This document shows positions 15,966 to 25,460 of a DNA stretch of 64,000 bases, in pieces; within the stretch, counting starts at the first letter, position 1, and every line of letters starts with the position of its first letter. The translations under genes were made by a program, and so were the position numbers. A model generated the notes under the pieces. It had not been told where the DNA came from. It made no database searches and saw nothing but the letters and a program-made list of their open reading frames with translations. The stretch comes from an uncultured Christensenellaceae bacterium (GTDB taxonomy: Bacteria; Bacillota; Clostridia; Christensenellales; UBA3700), in NCBI GenBank assembly GCA_944380355.1, contig CALWHJ010000005.1:1-64000 (forward strand), in the 5' to 3' direction.

Positions 15966-18194
15966 ATGAAATACGAACAGTGGAAAGGTTTCAAAGAAGG
16001 CGACTACCAAAACAAGATTGACGTAAGAGACTTCATCAATCTCAACTATACCCCTTACGAGGGCGACAAATCCTTTTTGGCAGGACCTACGGAAAGAACT
16101 AAGAAGGTTATGGAGAAAGTCAACGACCTTCTCAAGAAAGAGCTTGACAAGGGTGGCGTGCTTGACGTCGATACCGAACACGTTTCGGGTCTTTTGGCGT
16201 ACGAGGCAGGATATATCGACAAGGACCTCGATATTATCGTGGGCTTCCAGACGGACGAGCCCTTGAAGAGAGGAGTAAATCCTTTCGGCGGTATGCGTAT
16301 GGCAAGACAGTCCTGCGAAGCATACGGCTACAAACTCAGCGACAAAATCGAAGAAAACTTCAAATACAGCACCACGCACAACGACGGTGTATATTCTGTT
16401 TATACAGACGAGATGCGTGCGGCAAGAAAGGCGGCAATACTCACGGGTCTTCCCGACGCATACGGCAGAGGCCGTATCATAGGCGACTACAGAAGGGTTG
16501 CGCTTTACGGCGTGGATTATCTTATCGAGCAGAAGCTTGCAGATAAAAAGCGTTACGGGCAGAACGATATGAGCGAAGACAATATCCGTACTCTAGAGGA
16601 ACTGCATCAGCAGATTCAGGCACTTAAGGACCTTAAGGGTATGGCTCTCAAGTACGGTTACGATATATCTCAGCCTGCGGCCAACGCTAAAGAGGCTATA
16701 CAGTGGCTGTACTTCGGTTATCTTGCGGCTATCAAGGAGCAAAACGGCGCGGCAATGAGCCTCGGAAGAACTTCTACCTTCCTCGATATTTATATTCAAA
16801 GAGACCTTGACAGAGGTACTTTGACTGAAGAGCAGGCGCAAGAGCTTATGGACGACTTTGTAATTAAACTCCGTCTTTCCAGACAGCTCCGTACCCCCGA
16901 GTACAACGAACTCTTCGGCGGTGACCCTACCTGGACTACCGAGAGTGTAGGCGGTATGGGACTCGACGGCAGAACGCTCGTAACCAAAAACAGTTACAGA
17001 ATGCTCAACACTCTGTATACTCTCGGTTGCGCTCCCGAGCCTAACCTCACGATTTTGTGGTCGGATAAACTTCCCGAAAACTTTAAGAAATTCTGCGCTC
17101 AGGTTTCTATCGATACCGACTCCATTCAGTACGAAAACGACGATTTGATGCGTCCTATATACGGAGACGATTACGCAATTGCTTGCTGCGTATCGGCAAT
17201 GAAAGTCGGCAAACAGATGCAATTCTTCGGCGCAAGATGCAACCTTGCAAAACTTCTTCTCGTTACGCTCAACGGCGGTATGGACGAGTACAGCGGATTG
17301 CAAGTAGCGCCTAAGGGCAAGAAGTTTGAGGGTAAGCTCGATTATGACGAAGTTATGGCTGCATTCAACGAGTACAGCAAGTGGATGTGCAGACTTTATA
17401 TCAACACCCTCAACGTAATTCACAGAATGCACGACAAGTATGCTTACGAGAAGATTCAGATGGCTCTTCACGATACCGAAGTGCACAGATTTATGGCGTG
17501 CGGTGTAGCGGGCTTGTCCGTTATAGCAGACTCCTTGTCGGCAATCAAGTATGCAGAAGTTACCCCTGTCTACGGTGACAACGGTCTTATCTGCGACTTC
17601 GATATAAAGGGCGATTTCCCTAAGTACGGCAACGATGATGACAGAGTAGACAGCATTGCTGTATCCGTACTCGAAAACTTCAATAAGGAACTCAAAAACA
17701 CTCCTGCTTACAGAGGCGCAGAGCAAACCTTGTCGGCTTTGACCATTACTTCCAACGTAGTATACGGAAAGAAGACGGGCAGCACTCCCGACGGCAGAAA
17801 GAAGGGCGAGCCTTTTGCTCCCGGTGCAAATCCTTTGCACGGCAGAGAGACCAGCGGTGCGCTTGCTTCCTTGAATTCCGTAGCAAAGCTCCAGTACAAC
17901 TGTTGCAGAGACGGTATATCCAATACCTTCTCCATATTGCCTAACGCTCTCGGCGATACAAAGGACAAGAGAATCAGCAACCTTGCCGATATGCTCGGAG
18001 GCTACTTCAAGGAAGGCGGACATCACCTCAACGTAAACGTGCTTGACAGAGCAAAGCTTGTAGAGGCTATGGAAAATCCTGCTAAGTATCCCAACATTAC
18101 CATAAGAGTATCGGGATATGCGGTCAACTTCCACAAACTTTCCAAGGACCAGCAGCTCGAGGTATTGAAGAGGACTTATCACGGTGAACTATAA
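15966..18194 (+). CDS. pflB: Formate C-acetyltransferase (pyruvate formate-lyase)
   Basis: A 742-residue glycyl-radical enzyme converting pyruvate and CoA to acetyl-CoA and formate. The adjacent catalytic cysteines are Cys407-Cys408 in [11 protein letters not shown]. The glycyl-radical site is RVSGYAVNF with Gly717 near the C-terminus, as in true PFLs. Other family blocks present include [19 protein letters not shown] and the C-terminal [10 protein letters not shown]. Length matches the family (~740-760). An AAAAGGAGA site precedes the ATG. The gene overlaps the activase gene by 11 bp, and a ZTP riboswitch controls the operon. Oxygen-sensitive, so an anaerobic lifestyle is implied. Confidence 0.98.
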   Translation: MKYEQWKGFKEGDYQNKIDVRDFINLNYTPYEGDKSFLAGPTERTKKVMEKVNDLLKKELDKGGVLDVDTEHVSGLLAYEAGYIDKDLDIIVGFQTDEPLKRGVNPFGGMRMARQSCEAYGYKLSDKIEENFKYSTTHNDGVYSVYTDEMRAARKAAILTGLPDAYGRGRIIGDYRRVALYGVDYLIEQKLADKKRYGQNDMSEDNIRTLEELHQQIQALKDLKGMALKYGYDISQPAANAKEAIQWLYFGYLAAIKEQNGAAMSLGRTSTFLDIYIQRDLDRGTLTEEQAQELMDDFVIKLRLSRQLRTPEYNELFGGDPTWTTESVGGMGLDGRTLVTKNSYRMLNTLYTLGCAPEPNLTILWSDKLPENFKKFCAQVSIDTDSIQYENDDLMRPIYGDDYAIACCVSAMKVGKQMQFFGARCNLAKLLLVTLNGGMDEYSGLQVAPKGKKFEGKLDYDEVMAAFNEYSKWMCRLYINTLNVIHRMHDKYAYEKIQMALHDTEVHRFMACGVAGLSVIADSLSAIKYAEVTPVYGDNGLICDFDIKGDFPKYGNDDDRVDSIAVSVLENFNKELKNTPAYRGAEQTLSALTITSNVVYGKKTGSTPDGRKKGEPFAPGANPLHGRETSGALASLNSVAKLQYNCCRDGISNTFSILPNALGDTKDKRISNLADMLGGYFKEGGHHLNVNVLDRAKLVEAMENPAKYPNITIRVSGYAVNFHKLSKDQQLEVLKRTYHGEL

Positions 18195-18855
18195 GGCGAG
18201 AATAGATTCCGTATACAACGGTTCGGCGGTAGACGGCAAAGGACTTAGATGCGTAGTATTCTTTACGGGGTGCAATATGCGTTGCGGTTTTTGCCACAAC
18301 CCCGAGACGTGGACGGAAATGGGCAACGAAACCGACCTTTCGGACTTGGTGCGCAAGATTAAAAGATATAAAAACTATATAAAAAACGGCGGAGTAACGC
18401 TTTCGGGCGGCGAACCGTTTTTGCAGGCTGAATTTTGCGCGGCTTTGGTCAATGCGTTGCACGTAGAGGGCATAAATTCTATTATAGAAACCAACGGTCT
18501 TATAGCCGACGAAGCCCTTATCGAAGCTTGCGACGGTATTAGACTTGACGTAAAAAATCAGGACGGAAGGGTAGATAAGAGAGTTTACGATTTTCTCGAT
18601 AAATGCGAGGAACTGGGCAAAGAGGTAACATTGACAAATGTGCTTGTGCCTGCGCTCAACGATACGCCTTTGAAACTGAATATAATAAAAGATATAAAAA
18701 ACAGATACTCTTGTATAAAGGAACTAAAGCTTTTGGCGTTCAGAAAACTCTGCACGAGCAAATACGAACGGCTGGGAATTCCTTTTCCGTATGAAAAATA
18801 CGAAGAGGGAGGGAAAAAAGATTTGGATAAAGCTTATGCATTTTTGCAAGAATAA
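18184..18855 (+). CDS. pflA: Pyruvate formate-lyase activating enzyme
   Basis: A 223-residue radical SAM enzyme that installs the glycyl radical on PflB. The cluster motif C-x3-C-x2-C is seen as [14 protein letters not shown] at ~29-36, followed by the [11 protein letters not shown] motif for SAM binding. Length is slightly short of E. coli PflA (246) but typical of clostridial forms. Start is GTG at 18184, inside the 3' end of pflB, which suggests translational coupling. A strong terminator follows within 2 bp of the stop. Confidence 0.96.
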   Translation: MNYKARIDSVYNGSAVDGKGLRCVVFFTGCNMRCGFCHNPETWTEMGNETDLSDLVRKIKRYKNYIKNGGVTLSGGEPFLQAEFCAALVNALHVEGINSIIETNGLIADEALIEACDGIRLDVKNQDGRVDKRVYDFLDKCEELGKEVTLTNVLVPALNDTPLKLNIIKDIKNRYSCIKELKLLAFRKLCTSKYERLGIPFPYEKYEEGGKKDLDKAYAFLQE

Positions 18856-18885
18856 CAAAAAGGACGGCGCGAGCCGTCCTTTTTG
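18856..18885 (+). terminator. Terminator of the pfl operon
   Basis: A 12-bp perfect stem (18857-18868/18873-18884) with GCGA loop; T5 in the descending arm. Confidence 0.9.
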
Positions 18886-19110
18886 TTTGCAAAAAAAATA
18901 ACAAACTAACACTTTAATAAACAAAAGAGAAAATACAATGTTTGTTTTAGGCGCCAAACAGTGCTTAAATTCGACGGTTTATGTGACCTCATCTTCAAAG
19001 AAGAGAATATAATATACGACGGCAAAACAGACGGAAAGCAGTCCGAAGAAGGAGTAAAACAAGGTTTTGTTAAAAAATTAACATTTTTTCAAAAATGTAT
19101 ATCAAAACTG

Positions 19111-19139
19111 TTGACACGTATATGCAAATCGTATAAAAT
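19111..19139 (+). promoter_or_regulatory. Promoter of adhE
   Basis: TTGACA (19111-19116) and TAAAAT (19134-19139), 17 bp apart. The preceding 18886-19110 stretch is AT-rich with no supported gene. Confidence 0.75.
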
Positions 19140-19152
19140 ATAAGTACAATAA

Positions 19153-19170
19153 TTGTGAAAAATTTCACAA
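19153..19170 (+). promoter_or_regulatory. Rex operator upstream of adhE
   Basis: TTGTGAAAAATTTCACAA has perfect 8-bp arms around AA and matches the Rex consensus of Gram-positive bacteria (TTGTGAAA-N2-TTTCACAA). It lies 13 bp downstream of the -10 box, where a bound repressor blocks transcription. Rex releases DNA at a high NADH/NAD+ ratio, so adhE should be induced when NADH needs re-oxidation. Confidence 0.9.
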
Positions 19171-19283
19171 AAGGTATTTTGAAGTATATATTTTGATTTG
19201 CCGTACGGCAGAGCGGTATATTAATATAACAAAATACCAACACTAAGAAAGTAAAAAATTTTTTTAAAAGGACGGATATAAAA

Positions 19284-21890
19284 ATGGCAAACATTCAAAT
19301 CGTAAACGACGAACAATCTTTGCTGGCAAGACTTGCTGAAGTCAGAAAGGCGCAAGCTATCTATGCGACTTATACTCAAGAGCAGGTTGACAAGATTTTC
19401 TTTGCCGCAGCTATGGCTGCCAATAAGATGAGAATTCCCCTTGCTAAAATGGCTGTCGAAGAGACGGGTATGGGCGTTGTAGAGGACAAGGTTATCAAAA
19501 ACCACTATGCATCCGAATATATCTACAACACTTACAAAAACGTCAAGACTTGCGGCGTAATCGAAAGAGACGAGGCTTTCGGCATCACCAAGTATGCAGA
19601 GCCTGTAGGCGTTATTGCAGCGGTTATTCCTACGACCAACCCTACTTCTACCGCTATCTTCAAGTCCCTTCTCGCTTTGAAGACGAGAAACGGTCTTATC
19701 TTCTCTCCCCACCCCAGAGCTAAAAAGTGTACTATTGCTGCTGCCAAAGTCGTACTCGACGCAGCTGTAGCGGCAGGCGCACCCGCAGGTATAATCGGCT
19801 GGATAGACGAGCCTTCCGTGCCTTTGTCCGGTATGATAATGAAAGAAGCAGACCTTATTTTGGCTACCGGCGGTCCCGGAATGGTTAAGGCGGCATATTC
19901 TTCCGGCAAGCCCGCTGTAGGCGTAGGCGCAGGTAATACTCCCGCTATCGTAGACGACAGTGCGGATATCAAGATGGCTGCTTATTCGATTTTGCACTCC
20001 AAGACTTTCGACAACGGTATGATTTGCGCATCCGAGCAATCTACTATCGTACTCGAAAAGGTATATAAAGAATTCAAGGAAGAAATGGCTTTCAGAGGCG
20101 CATACTTCCTCAATCCTCAACAGACAGATATGGTTAGAAAGACCATACTCATCAACGGCGCGCTCAACGCTAAAATCGTAGGTCAGCCCGCTTGCGTTAT
20201 CGCTAAGATGGCAGGCTTCGACGTACCCGAGACAACAAAGGTACTCGTAGGCGAAGTAGAAAGCGTAGACCTCAGCGAAGAATTCGCTCACGAAAAACTT
20301 TCTCCCGTGCTCGCTATGTACAAGGCTAAGAACTTCGACGACGCACTCGACAAGGCAAGCAAGCTTATCGACGACGGCGGACTCGGACACACTTCCGTAT
20401 TGTATGTCAATACTGAGACGGGCAAGGAAAAGCTCGACAAATTCGCAAAGAGAATGCGTACCTGCCGTGTGCTTATCAATACTCCTTCTTCGCAAGGCGG
20501 TATCGGTGACTTGTACAACTTCAAACTCGCTCCTTCGCTCACCCTCGGTTGCGGAAGCTGGGGCGGTAACAGCGTAAGCGAAAACGTAGGAGTTAAACAT
20601 CTTATCAATATCAAGACAGTTGCAGAAAGGAGAGAGAATATGTTGTGGTTCAGAACACCCGAAAAGGTATACTTCAAGAAAGGCTGTCTCGGCGTAGCTT
20701 TGAGAGAGCTCAAGGACGTAATGAACAAGAAAAAAGCGTTTATCGTAACCGACAGTTTCTTGTATCAGAGCGGATTTACAAAGAATATTACTGACAGACT
20801 TGACGAGATGGGTATCAGACATACCACTTTCTTCAACGTCGCACCCGACCCTACGCTTGCTTGCGCTATGGAAGGCGTAAAGGCTATGAGAGAGTTCGAA
20901 CCTGACGTAATCATCGCTATCGGCGGCGGTTCGGCTATGGACGCAGGTAAGATTATGTGGGTACTCTACGAGCATCCCGAAGTAGACTTCCAAGACCTCG
21001 CAATGAGATTTATGGATATCCGCAAGAGAGTATACACCTTCCCTCATATGGGCGATAAGGCAACCTTTATTGCAATCGCAACGACTGCAGGTACCGGCTC
21101 TGAAGTAACTCCTTTTGCAGTTATTACCGATGAAAAGACTGGTACAAAGTATCCTCTTGCCGACTACGAACTCTTGCCCGATATGGCAATCGTAGACGCA
21201 GACCTTATGATGAATATTCCTAAGGGCTTGACGGCAGCTTCCGGTATCGACGCTTTGACTCACGCTCTCGAAGCTATCGCGTCCGTAATGGCTACCGACT
21301 TTACCAACGGTATTGCTAAGCAGGCTATACAGATGATATTCGATTACTTGCCCAGAGCTTACGAACTCGGCGCACACGATGCAGAAGCAAGAGAAGTTAT
21401 GGCTCACGCTTCCTGTATGGCAGGTATGGCATTCGCAAATGCATTCCTCGGTGTATGTCACTCTATGGCTCACAAGCTCGGCTCTTATCATCACTTGCCT
21501 CACGGCGTTGCAAATGCGCTTATGATTGACGAAGTAATCAGATTCAACGCGGTTGACGACCCCGTAAAGATGGGTACTTTCCCTCAGTACAAGTATCCTC
21601 AGGCAAAGAAGAGATATGCCGACGTTGCAACTATGCTCGGACTTAAGGGCAAGACTGATGACGAAAAGATTGAGTCTTTGATTGCAGAAATCGACAAACT
21701 CAAGAAGACTGTAGGCATCAAGGAAACCATCAAAGATTACGGTATCGACGAAGAGACCTTCCTCTCCACTCTCGACAAGATGGTAGAGGACGCATTCGAC
21801 GACCAGTGTACGGGTGCTAACCCCAGATATCCTCTTATGAAGGAAATCAAGCAGATGTACCTCAATGCTTACTACGGCAAGAAAAACTGA
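19284..21890 (+). CDS. adhE: Bifunctional acetaldehyde-CoA / alcohol dehydrogenase AdhE
   Basis: An 868-residue fusion enzyme reducing acetyl-CoA to acetaldehyde and then ethanol with two NADH. The N-terminal aldehyde dehydrogenase domain (~1-440) has the catalytic Cys248 in DNGMICASEQS and the cofactor loop ATGGPGMVKAAYSSGKP. The C-terminal iron alcohol dehydrogenase domain (~450-868) has GGGSAMDAGK, TAGTGSEVTPFAVITDE, and metal-binding His in HALEA, CHSMAHKLG and YHHLPHG. Length is normal for AdhE. AAAAGGA precedes the start. It has its own promoter and a Rex operator, and follows the pfl operon, so the pair forms the ethanol/formate branch. Confidence 0.98.
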   Translation: MANIQIVNDEQSLLARLAEVRKAQAIYATYTQEQVDKIFFAAAMAANKMRIPLAKMAVEETGMGVVEDKVIKNHYASEYIYNTYKNVKTCGVIERDEAFGITKYAEPVGVIAAVIPTTNPTSTAIFKSLLALKTRNGLIFSPHPRAKKCTIAAAKVVLDAAVAAGAPAGIIGWIDEPSVPLSGMIMKEADLILATGGPGMVKAAYSSGKPAVGVGAGNTPAIVDDSADIKMAAYSILHSKTFDNGMICASEQSTIVLEKVYKEFKEEMAFRGAYFLNPQQTDMVRKTILINGALNAKIVGQPACVIAKMAGFDVPETTKVLVGEVESVDLSEEFAHEKLSPVLAMYKAKNFDDALDKASKLIDDGGLGHTSVLYVNTETGKEKLDKFAKRMRTCRVLINTPSSQGGIGDLYNFKLAPSLTLGCGSWGGNSVSENVGVKHLINIKTVAERRENMLWFRTPEKVYFKKGCLGVALRELKDVMNKKKAFIVTDSFLYQSGFTKNITDRLDEMGIRHTTFFNVAPDPTLACAMEGVKAMREFEPDVIIAIGGGSAMDAGKIMWVLYEHPEVDFQDLAMRFMDIRKRVYTFPHMGDKATFIAIATTAGTGSEVTPFAVITDEKTGTKYPLADYELLPDMAIVDADLMMNIPKGLTAASGIDALTHALEAIASVMATDFTNGIAKQAIQMIFDYLPRAYELGAHDAEAREVMAHASCMAGMAFANAFLGVCHSMAHKLGSYHHLPHGVANALMIDEVIRFNAVDDPVKMGTFPQYKYPQAKKRYADVATMLGLKGKTDDEKIESLIAEIDKLKKTVGIKETIKDYGIDEETFLSTLDKMVEDAFDDQCTGANPRYPLMKEIKQMYLNAYYGKKN

Positions 21891-21935
21891 ATTTTCGGTT
21901 GAAGGTTTTCTTCTTCAATAATAACTTCATAGCGA

Positions 21936-21961
21936 TAGAAGTCGGCGCAAGCCGGCTTCTA
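21936..21961 (+). terminator. Terminator of adhE
   Basis: An 11-bp stem (21936-21946/21951-21961) with GCAA loop and one T-G pair, followed by a weak T-rich tract. Confidence 0.65.
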
Positions 21962-22124
21962 TTGTTTTATGCCGTTGTTTGTGCGTTTTTTTGCCCAACT
22001 GATTTAGGGCAAAGATAAGTTGATTTTTTCGTCAAACTTAAAATATTAAAATTTTGTATTGTATATTTTCTCGATAGGTGCTAGAATTACTATAGCTGAA
22101 TATTTATTTGATAACAAGGCAGAT

Positions 22125-22880
22125 ATGACGGATTTTGAAAATAAGATAAATTTATTGAAGAATATGATAGCAAATAGCAACAATATCGTTGCTTTGACAG
22201 GCGCGGGGATATCCGTGCCTAGCGGCATACCGGATTTTCGAAGCGCGGACGGACTTTATATCACAAGCAAGGGCTACTCATACTCAGCCGAGGAGCTTTT
22301 ATCCCATACTTGTTTTATAAACGCTACCGATGAATTCTACGAATTCTACAAAAACAATATGATATACAAAAACGCTACTTTCAATAAAGCGCATTCGTAT
22401 CTTAAAAAACTCGAAGACGCGGGCAAATTAAAAGCCGTCATAACTCAGAATATCGACGGACTGCATACGCTTGCGGGAAGTAAAAACGTACTTGAATTTC
22501 ACGGAAGCATATATCGCAATACCTGTACGGGATGCGGCAAAAAATATGACCTCGATTATGTTTTGGCTAGCAAAGGGATACCGAGATGCAGCGTATGCGG
22601 CAATATAATAAAGCCTGACGTAGTGCTTTACGAAGAAGGGCTTGACGAACAGACGGTAACCAAAAGCATACAGGCAGTATGTTCCGCAGATATGCTTTTG
22701 GTAATAGGTACGTCGCTCAAGGTTTATCCTGCGGCAGGTCTTGTGGATTATTACAGAGGCAATAGACTTGTGCTCATCAACAAGGATGCTACAGGGTATG
22801 ACAAATCGGCAGACCTTGTACTCAACGAAGACATAATCAAAGTGGTAGATAAACTAGCAGAAAAAGATAATCTGTTTTAA
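22125..22880 (+). CDS. NAD-dependent protein deacylase, Sir2 family
   Basis: A 251-residue sirtuin removing acyl groups from lysines with NAD+. The NAD site shows ALTGAGISVPSGIPDFRS. The NID motif is TQNIDGLH, the catalytic His lies in LEFHGS, and a four-Cys zinc site is formed by CTGCG and CSVCG. PDVVLYEE and VIGTSLKVYPAAG complete the fold. The ATG at 22125 (AAGG just upstream) gives the usual bacterial sirtuin length; an earlier in-frame TTG at 22059 would add 22 atypical residues. Monocistronic. It may adjust acetylation produced by high acetyl-CoA flux; that role is inference. Confidence 0.93.
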   Translation: MTDFENKINLLKNMIANSNNIVALTGAGISVPSGIPDFRSADGLYITSKGYSYSAEELLSHTCFINATDEFYEFYKNNMIYKNATFNKAHSYLKKLEDAGKLKAVITQNIDGLHTLAGSKNVLEFHGSIYRNTCTGCGKKYDLDYVLASKGIPRCSVCGNIIKPDVVLYEEGLDEQTVTKSIQAVCSADMLLVIGTSLKVYPAAGLVDYYRGNRLVLINKDATGYDKSADLVLNEDIIKVVDKLAEKDNLF

Positions 22881-22975
22881 ATTAAATTTACACTTTAATA
22901 AATGATTTGAAACAATATTAAACAGCAATTACATTATGTATAATTTCCAAAAACAGCTATAGTAAAGTAAGAATA

Positions 22976-22998
22976 AAAGCGGGTATTACACCCGCTTT
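22976..22998. terminator. Shared terminator between the convergent sirtuin and malic enzyme genes
   Basis: A 9-bp stem AAAGCGGGT/ACCCGCTTT with loop ATTAC. A-rich on one side and T-rich on the other, so it can serve both strands. Confidence 0.75.
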
Positions 22999-23023
22999 CG
23001 GTTTTTATAGCAACAGTTTTTTA

Positions 23024-24193
23024 TTATATTCTTGCTACGCCGCTGTCCTTAGCCGCTTTTGCTACGGCTTTTGCGACAGTAGAGCCTATGCGCTTGTCGA
23101 AAGCCATAGGGAGAATGTAGTCTTCGTTGAGTTCCTCGTCGCTGACAAGGCTTGCGATAGCTTTGGCCGCAGCTACTTTCATATCCTCGTTGATTTCCTT
23201 TGCTCTCACGTCGAGCGCGCCTCTGAATATGCCGGGGAAGGCGAGTACGTTGTTTATTTGGTTAGGGAAGTCGCTGCGTCCCGTGCCTACTACGCGTGCG
23301 CCGGCTTTCTTTGCTACGTCGGGCATAATCTCGGGTACGGGGTTTGCCATAGCCATAACTATTGCGTCCTTTGACATAGACTTAATCATATCCTCAGTCA
23401 CGATATTGGGAGCGGATACGCCTACAAATATGTCTGCGCCTTTCATTGCGTCGTCAAGAGTACCTTGACGACGCTCTTTGTTTGTGATTTCGGCAAGCTC
23501 TTCGTTGCCCTTAGGCTCGTTGACGCCCTTACAGATTATGCCTTTTCTGTTGCAGACGTATATATCCTTTACGCCGAGTTTGAGGAGAAGTTTTGCGATT
23601 GCAGTACCTGCCGCGCCCGCACCGCTGAAAGTTACAATAAGGTCTTCCCACTTTTTGCCGACGATTTTCAGTGCGTTTGTAATAGCTGCTACCGTTACTA
23701 CCGCGGTGCCGTGCTGGTCATCGTGGAATATAGGAATATCCGTACATTCTTTGAGTTTCTTTTCTATTTCGAAACATCTGGGAGCAGATATGTCTTCGAG
23801 GTTTACGCCGCCGAAGCTTCCTGAGAGAAGAGCGACAGTCTTGACAATATCGTCGACGTCTTTGGATTTTACGCACAGGGGGATAGCGTCTATGTCACCG
23901 AATTCTTTGAAAAGCACGCATTTGCCTTCCATTACGGGCATACCTGCCTCAGGACCTATATCGCCTAATCCCAATACTGCCGTGCCGTCTGTTACGACAG
24001 CGACCGTATTCCATCGTCTTGTGAGGTCGTACGATTTGTCCACGTCCTTTTGTATCTCCAGACACGCCTGCGCAACTCCGGGAGTGTAGGCGAGTGACAA
24101 GTCTTCCTTGCTGTTGATTTTGCTTCTCGTATTGATTTCTATTTTACCTCTCCACTCGTAGTGTTTTTTGAGAGATTCTTTCATATAATCCAT
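23024..24193 (-). CDS. NAD-dependent malic enzyme (malate dehydrogenase, decarboxylating)
   Basis: A 389-residue short-form malic enzyme: malate + NAD(P)+ to pyruvate, CO2 and NAD(P)H. The N-terminal domain has DLSLAYTPGVAQACLEI and VTDGTAVLGLGDIGPEAGMPVMEGK. The metal site includes FHDDQHGTA, and the Rossmann fold has FSGAGAAGTAIAKLL. AMANPVPEI and GTGRSDFPNQINNVLAFPG are the conserved C-terminal blocks. The ATG at 24193 is preferred because AAGGAG lies 8 bp upstream; the longer frame to 24235 lacks one. It supplies pyruvate for the PFL route. Cofactor preference is not certain from sequence. Confidence 0.94.
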   Translation of the reverse strand: MDYMKESLKKHYEWRGKIEINTRSKINSKEDLSLAYTPGVAQACLEIQKDVDKSYDLTRRWNTVAVVTDGTAVLGLGDIGPEAGMPVMEGKCVLFKEFGDIDAIPLCVKSKDVDDIVKTVALLSGSFGGVNLEDISAPRCFEIEKKLKECTDIPIFHDDQHGTAVVTVAAITNALKIVGKKWEDLIVTFSGAGAAGTAIAKLLLKLGVKDIYVCNRKGIICKGVNEPKGNEELAEITNKERRQGTLDDAMKGADIFVGVSAPNIVTEDMIKSMSKDAIVMAMANPVPEIMPDVAKKAGARVVGTGRSDFPNQINNVLAFPGIFRGALDVRAKEINEDMKVAAAKAIASLVSDEELNEDYILPMAFDKRIGSTVAKAVAKAAKDSGVARI

Positions 24194-24354
24194 AGCTTTT
24201 CTCCTTAAAGAGTATTTACGTTTATATTCTAACACAATATTTTAGATTTGGGAAACGATTGAGATATATTGGCGCTACTTTTTCCTATATGATTTGTACG
24301 CGTTTGTAAAATGGTCAGCGCGTTTTGCAGTATTAATAATATTATATAATTATA

Positions 24355-24383
24355 TTGACAATTTGCCGCCTTGCTTGTAAAAT
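24355..24383 (+). promoter_or_regulatory. Promoter of the TrpXYZ-like ABC operon
   Basis: TTGACA (24355-24360) and TAAAAT (24378-24383), 17 bp apart. No T-box or known riboswitch is visible before the start codon. Confidence 0.7.
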
Positions 24384-24432
24384 AGATAATATACGGGTTT
24401 GCATATTGCCCGATTTATAAAAGGAGAAAGTT

Positions 24433-25392
24433 ATGAAAAAACTCATTATCGCAATTTTGATTATAGCTATGACGGTTACTTGCGTTGCGGCATTTGCAGG
24501 ATGCGAAAGCGCGGATTACAACGTAGGTATCGTACAATTTGCACCTCATGCCGCTCTCGACGCTGCAAACGATGCTTTCCAGGCAAAACTTGCAGAGCTT
24601 ATGAAAGCAGAGGGTAAGACCGTAAAATTCTACGATAACAATGCAACCGGTGAAGTATCCAACGCAACTACGGCGGCAGAAACCCTCGTAAACAGAAACG
24701 TGGATATGATTTTTGCAATTGCTACGCCTGCGGCTCAGGCAGTGCAAGCAGCTACCAAGGATATTCCCGTAGTATTCACGGCAGTAACGTCTGCTCAGAT
24801 AGCAGGTCTTACCGATTCCAATATTACCGGTGTTACCGACCTGAATGACGTAGATATGCAAGTTGACCTTATGACAAAGCTTGTTCACGGCGCAACGAAA
24901 ATGGGTATACTTTATTCCACCGACGAGCCTAACTCCGAACTTCAGAAAAATCTCGCGGTAGAAGCTATGGAAGCAAAGGGTATTACCGTAGTAGTACAGG
25001 GTATTACCGATATGCAAGGTGTAGAGCCTGCTTTCAACAACTTCAAGGCTCAGGGAGTACAGTGTATTTATATTCCTACCGACAACAGACTTGCTGAAGG
25101 CGCGTCCAGCGTACATTCCGCTAATATGGCTACAGAAGCCAATATTCCTATCGTATGCGGCGAAGCAGGTATGAATGCGCTTTGCGGTATCGCAACTTAC
25201 GGCGTCAACTACGCTAAGCTCGGCGAGCAGTCTGCTCAGGTAGCTTTCGATATTCTCTTCAACGGCAAGAAGCCTTCTGAAATTGCGGTAGTAGACCCTG
25301 TGGTTACCGCTGATGACTTCAGCCTAAGCGAAGATATTGCCGCTGCAATCGGATTTACTATTCCCGACGAAGTGCTTGCTTTGGCAAAATAA
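24433..25392 (+). CDS. ABC transporter substrate-binding lipoprotein, TrpX-like family (PF04392)
   Basis: A 319-residue binding protein. The signal peptide ends AAFAGC, so a lipidated N-terminus is likely. Family hallmarks are VGIVQFAPHAALDAANDAF, VDMIFAIATPAAQAVQ, DIPVVFTAVT and the closing GMNALCGIATYGVNYAKLGEQSA. Members include TrpX, reported for tryptophan or other aromatic amino acids; the ligand here is only inferred. AAAGGAG precedes the start. It heads a three-gene operon with a permease and an ATPase, separated from them by a hairpin that may stabilise its mRNA. Confidence 0.9.
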   Translation: MKKLIIAILIIAMTVTCVAAFAGCESADYNVGIVQFAPHAALDAANDAFQAKLAELMKAEGKTVKFYDNNATGEVSNATTAAETLVNRNVDMIFAIATPAAQAVQAATKDIPVVFTAVTSAQIAGLTDSNITGVTDLNDVDMQVDLMTKLVHGATKMGILYSTDEPNSELQKNLAVEAMEAKGITVVVQGITDMQGVEPAFNNFKAQGVQCIYIPTDNRLAEGASSVHSANMATEANIPIVCGEAGMNALCGIATYGVNYAKLGEQSAQVAFDILFNGKKPSEIAVVDPVVTADDFSLSEDIAAAIGFTIPDEVLALAK

Positions 25393-25423
25393 TTAAGATA
25401 AAAAAAATAACAAAACAAATAAA

Positions 25424-25448
25424 TACGGACAGCATTATGCTGTCCGTA
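25424..25448 (+). other. Intercistronic hairpin after the binding-protein gene
   Basis: ACGGACAGCA pairs with TGCTGTCCGT around TTA, flanked by one more A-T pair. No T-run follows. Such a 3' hairpin commonly protects the highly expressed binding-protein message, as in other ABC importer operons. Confidence 0.6.
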
Positions 25449-25460
25449 AAAAGGTGAATA

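Noticed and set aside
16593..18182. 529-codon minus-strand frame opposite pflB
   Set aside because: Same reason: the plus strand is a full pyruvate formate-lyase with catalytic residues.
18961..19143. 60-codon plus-strand frame before adhE
   Set aside because: It contains the adhE promoter boxes, lacks a ribosome site and resembles no protein.
19221..21503. 760-codon minus-strand frame opposite adhE
   Set aside because: AdhE is certain on the plus strand. The antisense frame is Cys/Ser/His-rich without domains and arises from codon bias.
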